A stretch of 64,000 bases of DNA from Sagittula sp. P11 (GTDB lineage Bacteria; Pseudomonadota; Alphaproteobacteria; Rhodobacterales; Rhodobacteraceae), in contig NZ_CP021913.1 of assembly GCF_002814095.1 (NCBI RefSeq), positions 868,001-932,000 of the forward strand, written 5' to 3'. Shown here one piece after another: positions 1-8,758 of the stretch (the stretch's first letter is position 1; each line of letters starts with the position of its first letter). Below the pieces are notes generated by a model. The model searched no databases, was not told the origin of the DNA, and was given only the letters and a program-made list of their open reading frames with translations. Made by a program: the position numbers and the translations under genes.

Positions 1-1518
1 GAACGGGTCAGCTGGGAGGACATCTCGCGGGTGGCGGTCAACGCCCCCGCCCTGCCCGGCGTCACCACCGAGGTCGGCCTGTCCCGCGTCTACCCGCAGA
101 AGGAACTGTTTGCCCATGTGGCGGGCTACGTCGGCCCGGTCTCCGAACGCGACCTCGCCCGCTACGAGGACCCGCCGCCGCTGCTGCGCATCCCGCGCTT
201 CCAGGTCGGCAAGGTCGGCGTCGAGGTCCGGCACGAAGAGGACCTGCGCGGCACCGCCGGCGCGAAGCGGGTGGAGGTCAACGCCGTCGGCCGCGTCATG
301 CGCGAACTCGACCGGCGCGAGGGCGAAAGCGGCGCCGACATCCAGCTCACCGTGGACACCGATCTGCAGGACTACACCCAGGCGCGCCTCGGCGAGGAAA
401 GCGCCTCCGTCGTGGTGCTCGACCTCGAAAAGGGCGACGTGCTGACCATCGCCTCGGCGCCGTCCTACAACCCGAACCTTTTCGTGCGCGGCATCTCCCA
501 CACGGATTTCAACGCGCTCAACACCAACGACCACCGGCCGCTGGCCTCGAAGACGGTGCAGGATGCCTATCCGCCCGGCTCGACCTTCAAGATGGTCACG
601 GCGCTCGCCGCGCTGGACGCGGGCCTGCTGGCGCCCGACGACACGGTCTATTGCCCCGGCCATTACGAGGTCGGCTCCCGCTCCTTCCGCTGCTGGAAGC
701 GCAGCGGCCACGGCTACATGAACCTCGAACAGTCGCTCCGCGAAAGCTGCGACGTGTTCTACTACGACCTCGCGCTGAAGGTGGGGATCGAGCGCATCGC
801 CGACATGGCCCGCCGCATGGGCCTTGGCGTGGCGCACGACATCCCCATGTCCGCCGTCACCTCCGGCCTCGTGCCCGACAAGGCGTGGAAGGTCCGCGAA
901 CGCGGGGCGGAATGGGTGATCGGCGATTCGGTGAACGCCGCCATCGGTCAGGGCTTCGTGCTGACCTCGCCGCTGCAACTGGCGGTGATGACCGCGCGCG
1001 TGGCCACCGGCCGGTCGATCTCGCCCCGGCTGGTGCGCAGCATCGACGGGGTGGAGACGCCCTCGCGCGGGGGGACAGACCTCGGGCTGAACCCGAACCA
1101 CCTCCTGCAGGTGCAGCGCGGCATGTTCGCCGTGTCCAACAACCGGCGCGGCACCGGCTACGGATCGCGCATCATCGCCGAAGGCATGCGGATGGCGGGC
1201 AAGTCCGGCACCGCGCAGGTGGTCTCGCGCATCACCACCGAAGCCGACCCGTGGGAAGACCGCGACCACGCGCTGTTCGTAAGCTTCGCGCCCTTCGACA
1301 ACCCGAAGATCGCCGTGGCGGTGGTGGTGGAACACGGCGTCGGCGGGTCGCGCACCGCCGCGCCCATCGCCCGCGACGTGACGCTTCAGGCGCTCTACGG
1401 AGAGGACCCGCCGCTTGACGCCTACCCGGCAAAGGACCGGGGCCGCATCAAGACCCAGCAGGAAAAGCTCTCCAGCCAGCGCCGCGCCCGCAAGAGCGAG
1501 GAGCCGAGCCGCGCATGA
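1..1518 (+). CDS. mrdA: Penicillin-binding protein 2, C-terminal part (5' end outside window)
   Basis: Peptidoglycan D,D-transpeptidase of the elongasome, acting in the periplasm with the RodA glycosyltransferase. The reading frame is open from base 1, so the N-terminal membrane anchor and start lie upstream; 505 residues are visible. In window numbering the catalytic SxxK motif is STFK at residues 194-197, the second motif is SCD at about 249, and the third is KSGT at about 401 (KTGT is more usual). The order and spacing fit class B PBPs, and the preceding stretch resembles the PBP dimerisation domain. rodA lies 160 bp downstream on the same strand, the usual mrdA-rodA order. The extreme C-terminus is a charged tail rich in Lys, Arg and Glu. 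Confidence 0.93.
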   Translation, partial: ERVSWEDISRVAVNAPALPGVTTEVGLSRVYPQKELFAHVAGYVGPVSERDLARYEDPPPLLRIPRFQVGKVGVEVRHEEDLRGTAGAKRVEVNAVGRVMRELDRREGESGADIQLTVDTDLQDYTQARLGEESASVVVLDLEKGDVLTIASAPSYNPNLFVRGISHTDFNALNTNDHRPLASKTVQDAYPPGSTFKMVTALAALDAGLLAPDDTVYCPGHYEVGSRSFRCWKRSGHGYMNLEQSLRESCDVFYYDLALKVGIERIADMARRMGLGVAHDIPMSAVTSGLVPDKAWKVRERGAEWVIGDSVNAAIGQGFVLTSPLQLAVMTARVATGRSISPRLVRSIDGVETPSRGGTDLGLNPNHLLQVQRGMFAVSNNRRGTGYGSRIIAEGMRMAGKSGTAQVVSRITTEADPWEDRDHALFVSFAPFDNPKIAVAVVVEHGVGGSRTAAPIARDVTLQALYGEDPPLDAYPAKDRGRIKTQQEKLSSQRRARKSEEPSRA

Positions 1519-1682
1519 CCCCGATGCCCGCGTTTCCGCAGACCGCGCCGGGCGCGGAGGCCGTTCGCCGCGCTGACGCGCGCCCCAGCGCGCCGGATCG
1601 TGCATGCCCCCCCGCAGGCAGCGCCACGCCGCGTAGGGCGGGGCTTCGCGCCGCCTGCGCCGGACAGGGGGGCGCCGCGTGA
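1515..1682 (+). CDS. Possible 55-codon coupling ORF between mrdA and rodA
   Basis: An ATG that overlaps the mrdA stop (ATGA) opens a 55-codon frame that ends in a TGA overlapping the GTG start of rodA (GTGA). The deduced peptide is rich in Ala, Arg and Pro and shows no recognisable domain, so a protein function is doubtful. The exact stop/start overlaps at both ends could carry ribosomes from mrdA into rodA. It may equally be a chance open frame in GC-rich DNA; rodA also has its own purine-rich Shine-Dalgarno (AGGGGGG). Confidence 0.2.
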   Translation: MTPMPAFPQTAPGAEAVRRADARPSAPDRACPPAGSATPRRAGLRAACAGQGGAA

Positions 1683-2818
1683 CCTATCTCGAGTACAACG
1701 TAAAGACCGTCCCCAGCGGCTGGCGCAAGATCCTGCACCTGAACTGGCCGCTCATCATCCTGCTGACCACCGTCGCCGGTGTCGGCTTCCTGATGCTCTA
1801 TTCGGTCGCCGGTGGCTCTTGGAGCCCATGGGCCGAACCGCAGGCCAAGCGCTACATCCTCGGCCTCACGGCGATGTTCGTCGTGGCCATGGTGCCGATC
1901 TGGTTCTGGCGCAACATGGCGCTCGTGGTCTACGCGCTGGCCTTCTTCCTGCTCCTGCTGGTCGAGTTCTTCGGCGCCATCGGCATGGGCGCGCAGCGCT
2001 GGATCGACCTGGGCTTCATGCGCCTCCAGCCGTCCGAGCTGATGAAGGTCGCCATGGTCGTCCTGCTGGCCGCCTATTACGACTGGCTGCCGCTGTCCAA
2101 GACCTCGCGCCCGCTCTGGGTGCTGATCCCGATCTTCATCATCCTCGCGCCCACCGCGCTGGTGCTGACCCAGCCCGACCTCGGCACCGCGCTTCTGCTG
2201 ATGATCGCGGGCGGGCTGATGATGTTCCTCGCAGGCGTGCACTGGCTCTACTTCGCCACCGTGCTGACCGCGGGCGTCGGCACCGTCTGGGCGGTGTTCA
2301 AGAGCCGCGGCACCGACTGGCAGCTCCTCAAGGACTACCAGTTCCGGCGGATCGACACCTTCCTCGACCCCTCGTCGGACCCGCTGGGCGCGGGCTACCA
2401 CATCACCCAGGCCAAGATCGCCATGGGTTCCGGCGGCTGGACCGGGCGCGGCTTCATGCAGGGCACCCAGAGCCGCCTGAACTTCCTCCCCGAGAAGCAC
2501 ACCGACTTCATCTTCAACACGCTGGCCGAGGAATTCGGCTTCGTCGGCGGCATCTCCCTGCTCATCCTCTACGCGCTGATCCTGTTCTTCTGCGTGGTCG
2601 CCGCCCTGCAGAACCGCGACCGCTTCTCCTCGCTGATGATCCTCGGGATCGGCATGACCTTCTTCCTGTTCTTCGCCGTGAACATGTCGATGGTCATGGG
2701 CCTCGCGCCCGTCGTGGGCGTGCCCCTGCCGCTCGTCTCCTACGGCGGCTCGGCGATGCTGGTGCTGATGATCGCCTTCGGCCTGGTGCAAAGCGCGCAC
2801 GTCCACCGCCCGCGCTGA
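1679..2818 (+). CDS. rodA: Rod shape-determining protein RodA (SEDS glycosyltransferase)
   Basis: Polytopic inner-membrane peptidoglycan polymerase that works with PBP2 in lateral wall synthesis. At 379 residues with about ten hydrophobic segments it has normal RodA length. Family hallmarks are visible: a Q-P-D-L-G-T-A stretch near residue 165, a long periplasmic loop with the GRGFMQGTQ region around residue 260, and H-T-D-F-I-F just after it. The start is GTG, chosen because AGGGGGG lies about 6 bases upstream and the first hydrophobic segment begins near residue 23. It follows mrdA, so the two very probably form one transcription unit. Confidence 0.95.
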   Translation: MTYLEYNVKTVPSGWRKILHLNWPLIILLTTVAGVGFLMLYSVAGGSWSPWAEPQAKRYILGLTAMFVVAMVPIWFWRNMALVVYALAFFLLLLVEFFGAIGMGAQRWIDLGFMRLQPSELMKVAMVVLLAAYYDWLPLSKTSRPLWVLIPIFIILAPTALVLTQPDLGTALLLMIAGGLMMFLAGVHWLYFATVLTAGVGTVWAVFKSRGTDWQLLKDYQFRRIDTFLDPSSDPLGAGYHITQAKIAMGSGGWTGRGFMQGTQSRLNFLPEKHTDFIFNTLAEEFGFVGGISLLILYALILFFCVVAALQNRDRFSSLMILGIGMTFFLFFAVNMSMVMGLAPVVGVPLPLVSYGGSAMLVLMIAFGLVQSAHVHRPR

Positions 2819-2925
2819 GACCGCGCCGAGACCGGCGCCGGGGGCCCGCTTAGGGTTGCCCCCGGCCCCGCTTCCTGCTTCACCTTGAACGAACCGGGCC
2901 CTGTCCCGCCTCCGAAAGGTCATCC

Positions 2926-3858
2926 ATGCCGAACATCCTCTTCGCCGCCCGCTCCGAGAAGTGGGACGACTACGAACGCCCCCTGCGCGACGCCCTCGCC
3001 GCCGAAGGCCTCGACCACACGCTGGGCACCGACCTGCCGCCGGAAACCGTCGACTACATCGTCTATGCGCCCAACGCCTCGGTGCAGGACTTCACCCCCT
3101 TCACCCGGCTGAAGGCCGTGCTGAACCTCTGGGCCGGGGTCGAGCAGGTGGTGGGCAACCCCACCCTGAAAGTGCCGCTGGCGCGCATGGTCGACGACGA
3201 GGGCCTGACCCAGGGCATGGTCGAATGGGTCACCGGCCACGTGCTGCGCCACCACCTCGGGATGGACGCGCATATCGTGAACCCCGACCGCATCTGGGAC
3301 ACCACCCCGCCGCCGCTCTCGAAGGACCGGCCCGTCACCATCCTCGGCTTCGGCGCCCTCGGGCAGGCCTGCGCCGCGCAGCTCGCCGCCCTGGGCTTCC
3401 CCGTCACCGGCTGGAGCCGCACGCCCAAGGACCTCGACGGCGTGCTGACCAGCCACGGCGAGGACGGCCTCGACGCGGCGCTCTCCAGCGCGCAGATCCT
3501 CGTCCTGCTGCTGCCCGACACGCCCGCCACCACCGACCTCCTGAACGCGGAACGGCTGGCCCGCCTGCCGCAGGGCGCGGTCATCCTCAACCCCGGGCGC
3601 GGGCCGCTGATCGACGACGACGCGCTTCTCGCCGCACTGGACGAGGGACGGATCGCCCACGCCACCCTCGACGTCTTCCGGACCGAACCGCTGCCACAGG
3701 ACCATCCTTTCTGGGCGCACCCGCGCGTCACCGTGACGCCGCACATCGCCTCCACCACCCGGCCCGACAGCGCCGCCCGCGTCATCGCGCGCAACATCGC
3801 CCGGTCGGAATCCGGTGCCCCGCTCCTGCACGAGGTCGACCGCAGCGCCGGCTATTGA
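2926..3858 (+). CDS. D-2-hydroxyacid dehydrogenase, glyoxylate/hydroxypyruvate reductase A type
   Basis: Predicted cytoplasmic NAD(P)H-dependent reductase of 2-oxoacids such as glyoxylate or hydroxypyruvate. The 310-residue length fits the GhrA branch rather than the longer phosphoglycerate dehydrogenases. The Rossmann motif GFGALG is at 141-146. The catalytic Arg (NPGRG, R225), Glu (RTEPLP, E254) and His (TPHIA, H273) are all present. It lies upstream of rpe and gph; gph removes 2-phosphoglycolate, whose product glycolate leads to glyoxylate, so a shared C2 theme is possible but inferred. An alternative is another small 2-ketoacid reductase; substrate cannot be read from sequence. Confidence 0.85.
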   Translation: MPNILFAARSEKWDDYERPLRDALAAEGLDHTLGTDLPPETVDYIVYAPNASVQDFTPFTRLKAVLNLWAGVEQVVGNPTLKVPLARMVDDEGLTQGMVEWVTGHVLRHHLGMDAHIVNPDRIWDTTPPPLSKDRPVTILGFGALGQACAAQLAALGFPVTGWSRTPKDLDGVLTSHGEDGLDAALSSAQILVLLLPDTPATTDLLNAERLARLPQGAVILNPGRGPLIDDDALLAALDEGRIAHATLDVFRTEPLPQDHPFWAHPRVTVTPHIASTTRPDSAARVIARNIARSESGAPLLHEVDRSAGY

Positions 3859-3938
3859 CCCGGCCCCGCCCCCCGTCCAAAACCCTCCGGCAAACCCCTC
3901 CGGAACCGCCCACCTCCGCCCCCGCACAGGAGCCGCCC

Positions 3939-4631
3939 ATGTCCTTCGACCGCAGCGTGAAGATCGCCCCCTCCATACTTTCCGCCGACTTCGCCGACTT
4001 CGGGCGCGAAATCCGGGCGGTCGAGGCGCAGGGCGCCGACTGGATCCACGTCGACGTGATGGACGGCCACTTCGTGCCCAACCTCACCTTCGGCCCCCCG
4101 GCGGTGAAGGCCTTCCGCAAGCACGTGAAGACGGTGATGGACGTGCACCTGATGATCGCGCCGGTCGACCCCTACATCGACGCCTACGCCGATGCGGGCA
4201 CCGACATCCTGACCGCCCACGTCGAGGCAGGCCCCCACACCCACCGCACGCTGCAGGCGATCCGCGCGGCGGGCATGAAGGCCGGCGTGGCGCTGAACCC
4301 GGGCACCCCGGCACAGGCGGTGGAACACCTGCTCGACCTCACCGACCTCGTCTGCGTGATGACCGTGAACCCGGGCTTCGGCGGGCAGAAGTTCATCGAC
4401 ATGACCGCCAAGATCCGCGCCCTGCGCGCGATGATCGGCGACCGCCCGATCCATATCGAGATCGACGGCGGCGTGACGCCGGAGACCGCGCCGCTGGTGG
4501 TCGAGGCGGGCGCCGACGTGCTGGTCGCCGGGTCCGCGGTGTTCAGGGGCGGCTCGGTCGAGAACCCCGCCCCCTACGGCGAGAACATCCGCGCCATCCG
4601 CGCCTCCGTCGCCGGGACGGCCGCGGCGTGA
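3939..4631 (+). CDS. rpe: Ribulose-phosphate 3-epimerase
   Basis: Interconverts ribulose 5-phosphate and xylulose 5-phosphate in the pentose phosphate pathway. The 230-residue TIM barrel has the N-terminal APSILSADF motif and the metal and catalytic segment [12 protein letters not shown]. It also has the HLMI strand, the V-N-P-G-F-G-G loop and the C-terminal EIDGGV segment with its catalytic Asp. The ATG at 3939 was chosen because CAGGAG precedes it by about 7 bases; the frame is open further upstream, but that part overlaps the preceding gene. Its TGA overlaps the GTG start of gph (GTGA), so the two are translationally coupled. Confidence 0.96.
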   Translation: MSFDRSVKIAPSILSADFADFGREIRAVEAQGADWIHVDVMDGHFVPNLTFGPPAVKAFRKHVKTVMDVHLMIAPVDPYIDAYADAGTDILTAHVEAGPHTHRTLQAIRAAGMKAGVALNPGTPAQAVEHLLDLTDLVCVMTVNPGFGGQKFIDMTAKIRALRAMIGDRPIHIEIDGGVTPETAPLVVEAGADVLVAGSAVFRGGSVENPAPYGENIRAIRASVAGTAAA

Positions 4632-5269
4632 AGACCATCGCCTTCGACCTCGACGGCACGCTGATGGACAGCGTGCCCCACATCCACGCCGCCGTGGCGC
4701 AGGCGCTCTCCGAGCTGGGCCTGCCGACGATCACCGTGGAAGAGACGCCGGGCTTCGTCGGACGCGGCCTGCCGGTGCTGGTGGAGCGCGTGCTGGCCCA
4801 TGTCGGCGCCGCGCCGGACCACCACAAGGCGCTCTACGACCGGACGATGCACCACTACGTGACGACCCCCAGCGATCCCGCCTGCCTCTACCCGGGCGTG
4901 CCGGAGGCGCTGGAGGCGCTCAGGTCGGCGGGCCACCGGCTGACGCTCTGCACAAACAAGCCCTTTGCCGCGACCGAGACCGCGATCCGCGACACCGGCC
5001 TCGCGCCGTTCTTCGAGATCGTGATCGGCGGCGACAGCCTGCCCACGCGCAAGCCCGATCCGGCCATGCTGATGGCGGCGCTCGGCGGCGCGGCGCAGGC
5101 GCTCTACGTGGGCGACAGCGAAACCGATTGCGAAACGGCGCAGTCGGCGGGCGTGCCCTTCGTGCTGTTCACCGAAGGCTACCGCAACGCCCCGCCGGAG
5201 GCGCTGCCGCATGTGGCGCTCTTCTCCGACTGGACCCGGGCCCCGGACCTTTTCGCGACGCTCTGGTAA
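4628..5269 (+). CDS. gph: Phosphoglycolate phosphatase (HAD superfamily)
   Basis: Hydrolyses 2-phosphoglycolate to glycolate. The 213-residue protein has HAD motif [11 protein letters not shown] (nucleophile D7, general acid D9), the motif II Thr in TLCTNKP, the motif III Lys in RKPDP and motif IV GDSETD. The cap insert between motifs I and II matches Gph. The start is a GTG overlapping the rpe stop; rpe-gph is a common pair in proteobacteria. A general HAD phosphatase of similar fold cannot be excluded, but the context supports Gph. Confidence 0.9.
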   Translation: MKTIAFDLDGTLMDSVPHIHAAVAQALSELGLPTITVEETPGFVGRGLPVLVERVLAHVGAAPDHHKALYDRTMHHYVTTPSDPACLYPGVPEALEALRSAGHRLTLCTNKPFAATETAIRDTGLAPFFEIVIGGDSLPTRKPDPAMLMAALGGAAQALYVGDSETDCETAQSAGVPFVLFTEGYRNAPPEALPHVALFSDWTRAPDLFATLW

Positions 5270-5568
5270 GGCGGTCGACGGCGTAGGGTGGGCGTTCCGG
5301 CCCGGCGGGCCGGGTTGGCCACCCCTGCCCCGATGTCCCCGGTTAACGGGAGAATCCGCACCGCAACAGCGGCACCGGCCTGCCCGGGCCAAAAGGTTAC
5401 CAACCGGCCGTTTCGACCCCCTCAACCGGCCGGTTCACCCCATAATTTTCCGTAAACGCGTCCGATCCGCCGTTAACCCGGCTGCCGCGGCAGCGCATGG
5501 CCCACAAGATCTGCCCGGCGCGCGCCCCGTTCACCACAACGCGCGCACCGTCAGGAACCGGTCCCGGA
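5270..5568. other. Intergenic region between convergent gph and thioesterase genes
   Basis: 299 bp without a supported gene. The only structure seen is a short GC hairpin at 5297-5303/5307-5313 (CCGGCCC and GGGCCGG, 3-base loop), 28 bp after gph. It could end gph transcription, although no T run follows. The remainder holds GTTAAC sites and no promoter that I can support. Confidence 0.5.
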
Positions 5569-5976
5569 TCACGCTCCCCGGCGATACCGGAAGACGCCGG
5601 TGCCTTTGGCGACGACCTCTCCGGTCTCGTCCTTCAGCACCCCTTCGGCAAAGAACGTGCTCTTCCCGCCCCCCGTCCGGAAGCCCTCTCCGATCAGCAT
5701 TTTGCCTTTCGGGCGCGAGATAAATTGCACGTTCAGGTTGAGCGTCAGGCACATCTGGCGACGGTCCCTGTCGCCTGTCCAGCACCCGGCATAGCCCATG
5801 ATCGTATCCAGCAACGAGGCATAGACCCCGCCATGCGGATTGCCGTGCCGGTTCATCAGCTTGTCCGCCAAGGGCAGTTCGAACCGGGCATAGTCCTGCC
5901 GCCAGTCCGCCATCTCCATCCCCAGGAGTGCGGAAAAGGCGTAAGGGCCTTCGCGAATGTCGTCATCCATAGGCAT
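5569..5976 (-). CDS. PaaI-type hotdog acyl-CoA thioesterase
   Basis: Predicted cytoplasmic thioesterase that frees CoA from acyl or aryl thioesters. The signature N-x-H-G-x-x-H-G-G is present as NRHGNPHGG, followed by the long helix and the strand ending in a conserved L-N-V-Q-F-I segment. The ATG at 5976 gives 135 residues and overlaps the upstream gene's stop by 14 bp; ATG 5970 is also possible. It is the last gene of a five-gene minus-strand acyl-CoA operon, so it probably drains or edits CoA esters of that pathway. The substrate is unknown. Confidence 0.82.
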   Translation of the reverse strand: MPMDDDIREGPYAFSALLGMEMADWRQDYARFELPLADKLMNRHGNPHGGVYASLLDTIMGYAGCWTGDRDRRQMCLTLNLNVQFISRPKGKMLIGEGFRTGGGKSTFFAEGVLKDETGEVVAKGTGVFRYRRGA

Positions 5977-6985
5977 GCCGTGCGTCCCATCCAAGTCTTG
6001 CGAATTCGGGAACGTAAGCACCCAGTTTCAAACCCTTTTCCGGGTTCGCCGCGTTGCCGTCAAGCGCCCGTTTCTTCACCCCCTGAAGGATCGCCGCCAT
6101 GCGGAAGGCACAGAAGGCCACGTAGAACCCGAAGTCGCCCGGCACCGCGATGCCCCGTGCGGCGCAGTATCCGGCGATGAAACCCTCGTCCGACGGCAGC
6201 CCCGCCGCCGCCCGGTCGATGCCCCTCAGGCCCCGCCCCTCCGCGCCCGGCGGCAGTTGCCATTGCAGGATCACCCCGGCCAGATCGGCAAAGGGATGGC
6301 CCAGCGTCGACAGCTCCCAGTCGAGCACGGCCACGCACTCCGCCCGGTCCTGCGCAAACAGCAGGTTGTCGATCCGGTAGTCGCCATGCACCAGCGTCCG
6401 CTGGCCGTCGTCCTCCGGCAGGGCGCCCTGCAACCATTCTCCCAGCCGGTCCATGTCCGGCTGCGCCTCCGTCGCCGAAGCCTCGTACTGCTTGGCCCAG
6501 CGGCCCAGTTGCCGCGCGAAGTAGTTGCCCTGCGGGCCAAAATCCCCCAGCCCCACCGCCTCCGGCTCCACCGCGTGGATGGCCGCCAGCACGCGGCCCA
6601 TCTCCGCCACGACCGCCCCGCGCATCGCGGGCGTCTCACCGGGCATGGAGGGGTCGACGATGTTGCGCCCGGTCACGTGGTCCATGACGTAGAATGCAAC
6701 GCCCAGCACGGCTTCGTCCTCGCAGAGCGCATACATCCTCGGGACCGGCACGGCGGTGTCGCGCAGCGCGCGCTGCACCCGGTATTCCCGGTCGACCGCA
6801 TGGGCCGATTTCAGCAGCTGCCCCGGCGGTTTGCGCCGCAGCACGTAGGACCCCGAGGGCGAGGTCAGCCGGTAGGTCGGGTTGGACTGCCCCACCGCGA
6901 ACTTCTCGGCGCGAAGCGGTGGTTCAAACCCCTGCACATGCTCCGCCATCCACCGCGCCACGCGGGCGAGTTCCTCTTCGGTCAT
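5963..6985 (-). CDS. APH-family phosphotransferase (ACAD10/11 N-terminal-like)
   Basis: Kinase-like fold of the aminoglycoside phosphotransferase superfamily. The catalytic loop is HGDYRIDNLLF (H-G-D, then R and N) and the metal-binding segment is LDWELSTLGHP. In animals this domain is fused to an acyl-CoA dehydrogenase (ACAD10/11), where it phosphorylates 4-hydroxyacyl-CoA. Here it is a separate gene directly downstream of an acyl-CoA dehydrogenase, which suggests the same two-step chemistry on hydroxyacyl-CoAs; that is inference. ATG 6985 is taken as start; a GTG at 7000 would add five residues, and neither has a strong Shine-Dalgarno. Confidence 0.85.
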   Translation of the reverse strand: MTEEELARVARWMAEHVQGFEPPLRAEKFAVGQSNPTYRLTSPSGSYVLRRKPPGQLLKSAHAVDREYRVQRALRDTAVPVPRMYALCEDEAVLGVAFYVMDHVTGRNIVDPSMPGETPAMRGAVVAEMGRVLAAIHAVEPEAVGLGDFGPQGNYFARQLGRWAKQYEASATEAQPDMDRLGEWLQGALPEDDGQRTLVHGDYRIDNLLFAQDRAECVAVLDWELSTLGHPFADLAGVILQWQLPPGAEGRGLRGIDRAAAGLPSDEGFIAGYCAARGIAVPGDFGFYVAFCAFRMAAILQGVKKRALDGNAANPEKGLKLGAYVPEFARLGWDARHAYG

Positions 6986-7024
6986 CCGGCCAACCCGCAC
7001 CGTTGCGACACAACCCTGACGCGA

Positions 7025-8251
7025 TCAATCATTGCGGTACTTCTTCAGCTCGGCCCGCGCCACCTGCCGGCGGTGCACCGCATCCGGGCCATCGGCAAAG
7101 CGCAGTGTCCGCACATGCGTCCACATATGCGCCAGGTCGAAATCCTGGCTGATTCCCGCAGCACCGTGCATCTGCATCGCCTCGTCGATCACCTTGCCCG
7201 CCATCAGGGGCGCCACCACCTTGATCTGCGAGATCCACGGCTGCGCCGCCCGTACCCCCGCCGTGTCCATCATCCACGCCGCCTTCAGGCACAGCAGGCG
7301 CGCCATCTCGATCTCCATCCGGGCATTGGCGACGATGTCGAAATTGGCGCCCAGTTCCGCGACCTTCTTGCCGAAGGCCTCCCGCGCCAGACCGCGGCGG
7401 CACATCATCTCAAGCGCCTTCTCCGCCTGCCCGATCGCCCGCATGCAATGGTGGATGCGGCCGGGGCCAAGCCGCCCCTGCGCCACCTCGAATCCGCGCG
7501 CCTCGCCCAGCACGATGTTCCTTGCCGGGACGCGCACATCTGTGAAACGCAGGTGCATATGGCCATGCGGCGCGTCATCCGCGCCAAACACCTGCATCGG
7601 CCGCAGGACCTCGATCCCGGGCGTGTCCGGGTCCATCACGAACATCGTGTGGCGCTGGTGTTTGGCCGCCTCCGGGTCGGTGCAGGCCATGAGGATATAC
7701 AGCCCGCAGCGCGGGTCGCCCGCACCGCTGATCCACCACTTCTCGCCGTTCAGCACGTAATCGTCGCCGTCCTTGCGGGCGGAGAACGCCAGTTGCGCCG
7801 CGTCGGACGAGGCCACGTCCGGCTCCGTCATCACGTAGGCAGAACGGATCTCTCCCTCCAGCAGCGGCGCCAGCCAGCGGTCCTTCATCCAGTCCTCACC
7901 GTAGCGTTCGAGGACCTCCATGTTGCCGGTGTCGGGGGCGTTGCAGTTGAAGACCTCCGCCGCGATGCCGACCTTGCCCATCTCCTCGGCAAGGTAGGCG
8001 TATTCGACCGTCGTCAGCCCGTAACCACGGTCGGAGTCCGTCAGCCAGAAGTTCCACAGCCCGCGCTCACGCGCCTTGGCCTTCAGCCCGTTCAGGATCT
8101 CGAGCTGGCGGTCGGTGTGGTGGAACCGGCCCTGGGGGTGCTTGCCGATCTCGGCGTGGAACTCCCGGTCGAGCGGCGCGATCTCGTCCTCGATCATCCG
8201 GCGCACCTGTTCGACAAGCGGTTTCACCCGCTCCGTCATGCCAAGATCCAT
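7025..8251 (-). CDS. Acyl-CoA dehydrogenase (ACAD11-like)
   Basis: FAD-dependent alpha,beta-dehydrogenation of an acyl-CoA, passing electrons to ETF. The 408-residue protein has the three ACAD regions: an N-terminal helical domain, a middle beta domain with YVMTEPDVASSDA (FAD/substrate loop) and GEKWWISGAG, and a C-terminal helical domain with MQMHGAAGISQDF. It starts at an ATG preceded by GGGAGAGAG and lies 63 bp after the MaoC gene and 39 bp before the phosphotransferase. The pairing with an APH-like kinase gene suggests hydroxylated or branched acyl-CoA substrates, but chain length cannot be read. Confidence 0.9.
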   Translation of the reverse strand: MDLGMTERVKPLVEQVRRMIEDEIAPLDREFHAEIGKHPQGRFHHTDRQLEILNGLKAKARERGLWNFWLTDSDRGYGLTTVEYAYLAEEMGKVGIAAEVFNCNAPDTGNMEVLERYGEDWMKDRWLAPLLEGEIRSAYVMTEPDVASSDAAQLAFSARKDGDDYVLNGEKWWISGAGDPRCGLYILMACTDPEAAKHQRHTMFVMDPDTPGIEVLRPMQVFGADDAPHGHMHLRFTDVRVPARNIVLGEARGFEVAQGRLGPGRIHHCMRAIGQAEKALEMMCRRGLAREAFGKKVAELGANFDIVANARMEIEMARLLCLKAAWMMDTAGVRAAQPWISQIKVVAPLMAGKVIDEAMQMHGAAGISQDFDLAHMWTHVRTLRFADGPDAVHRRQVARAELKKYRND

Positions 8252-8314
8252 GTCTCTCTCCCTGTCTTTCTCCGGGGGCGCGGCGGTTCCCTGCGACGGG
8301 TGGCGCGCGCACCG

Positions 8315-8758
8315 TTAACCTTCGGCCAAGTAAAACCGCGTTATCCAGTTGGCCACAAGCGCAGGACGCGCCTCGCCTTCCTTCTCGACCTCGACGTCCC
8401 AATGCACGTCCAGCCAGCCTTCACCCTCGTCGACCCCGGCCACGGAGAATCGCCCCCTCACCCGCCGCCCGACACGCACCGGCGAGACGAACCTGATCCG
8501 GTCGAAGCCGTAGTTCACGCTTGAGGAGAAGCCGGTCAGCTCCTTCGTCACCTGGTAGGACATGGCGGACAGCATCGACAGCGTCAGGAAGCCATGGGCG
8601 ATGGTCCCCCCGAACGGCGTTTTCGAGGCGAACTCCGCGTCGAGGTGAATGTCCTGCCAGTCCTCGGTCGCATCGGCAAAGGCCTTCACGCGCCGGGCGT
8701 CCAGCGTGAACCACTCGCTTTCACGCGGCGCCATGATCCTCAGGTCGTCAGCCAGCAT
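8315..8758 (-). CDS. MaoC-like (R)-specific enoyl-CoA hydratase
   Basis: Hotdog-fold hydratase of 147 residues. The hydratase region holds D-W-Q-D-I-H-L-D followed by the F-G-G-T-I-A-H-G-F-L segment, matching the Asp/His dyad and following Gly-rich helix of R-hydratases. It would hydrate the enoyl-CoA made by the neighbouring acyl-CoA dehydrogenase. Its ATG overlaps the end of the CoA-ligase gene by 11 bp, so the two are translationally coupled. A dehydratase acting in the reverse direction is an alternative. Confidence 0.85.
   Translation of the reverse strand: MLADDLRIMAPRESEWFTLDARRVKAFADATEDWQDIHLDAEFASKTPFGGTIAHGFLTLSMLSAMSYQVTKELTGFSSSVNYGFDRIRFVSPVRVGRRVRGRFSVAGVDEGEGWLDVHWDVEVEKEGEARPALVANWITRFYLAEG

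Noticed and set aside
5957-8524. 855-aa plus-strand frame opposite the acyl-CoA operon
   Set aside because: Antisense to several conserved genes with no start signal or protein-like composition.
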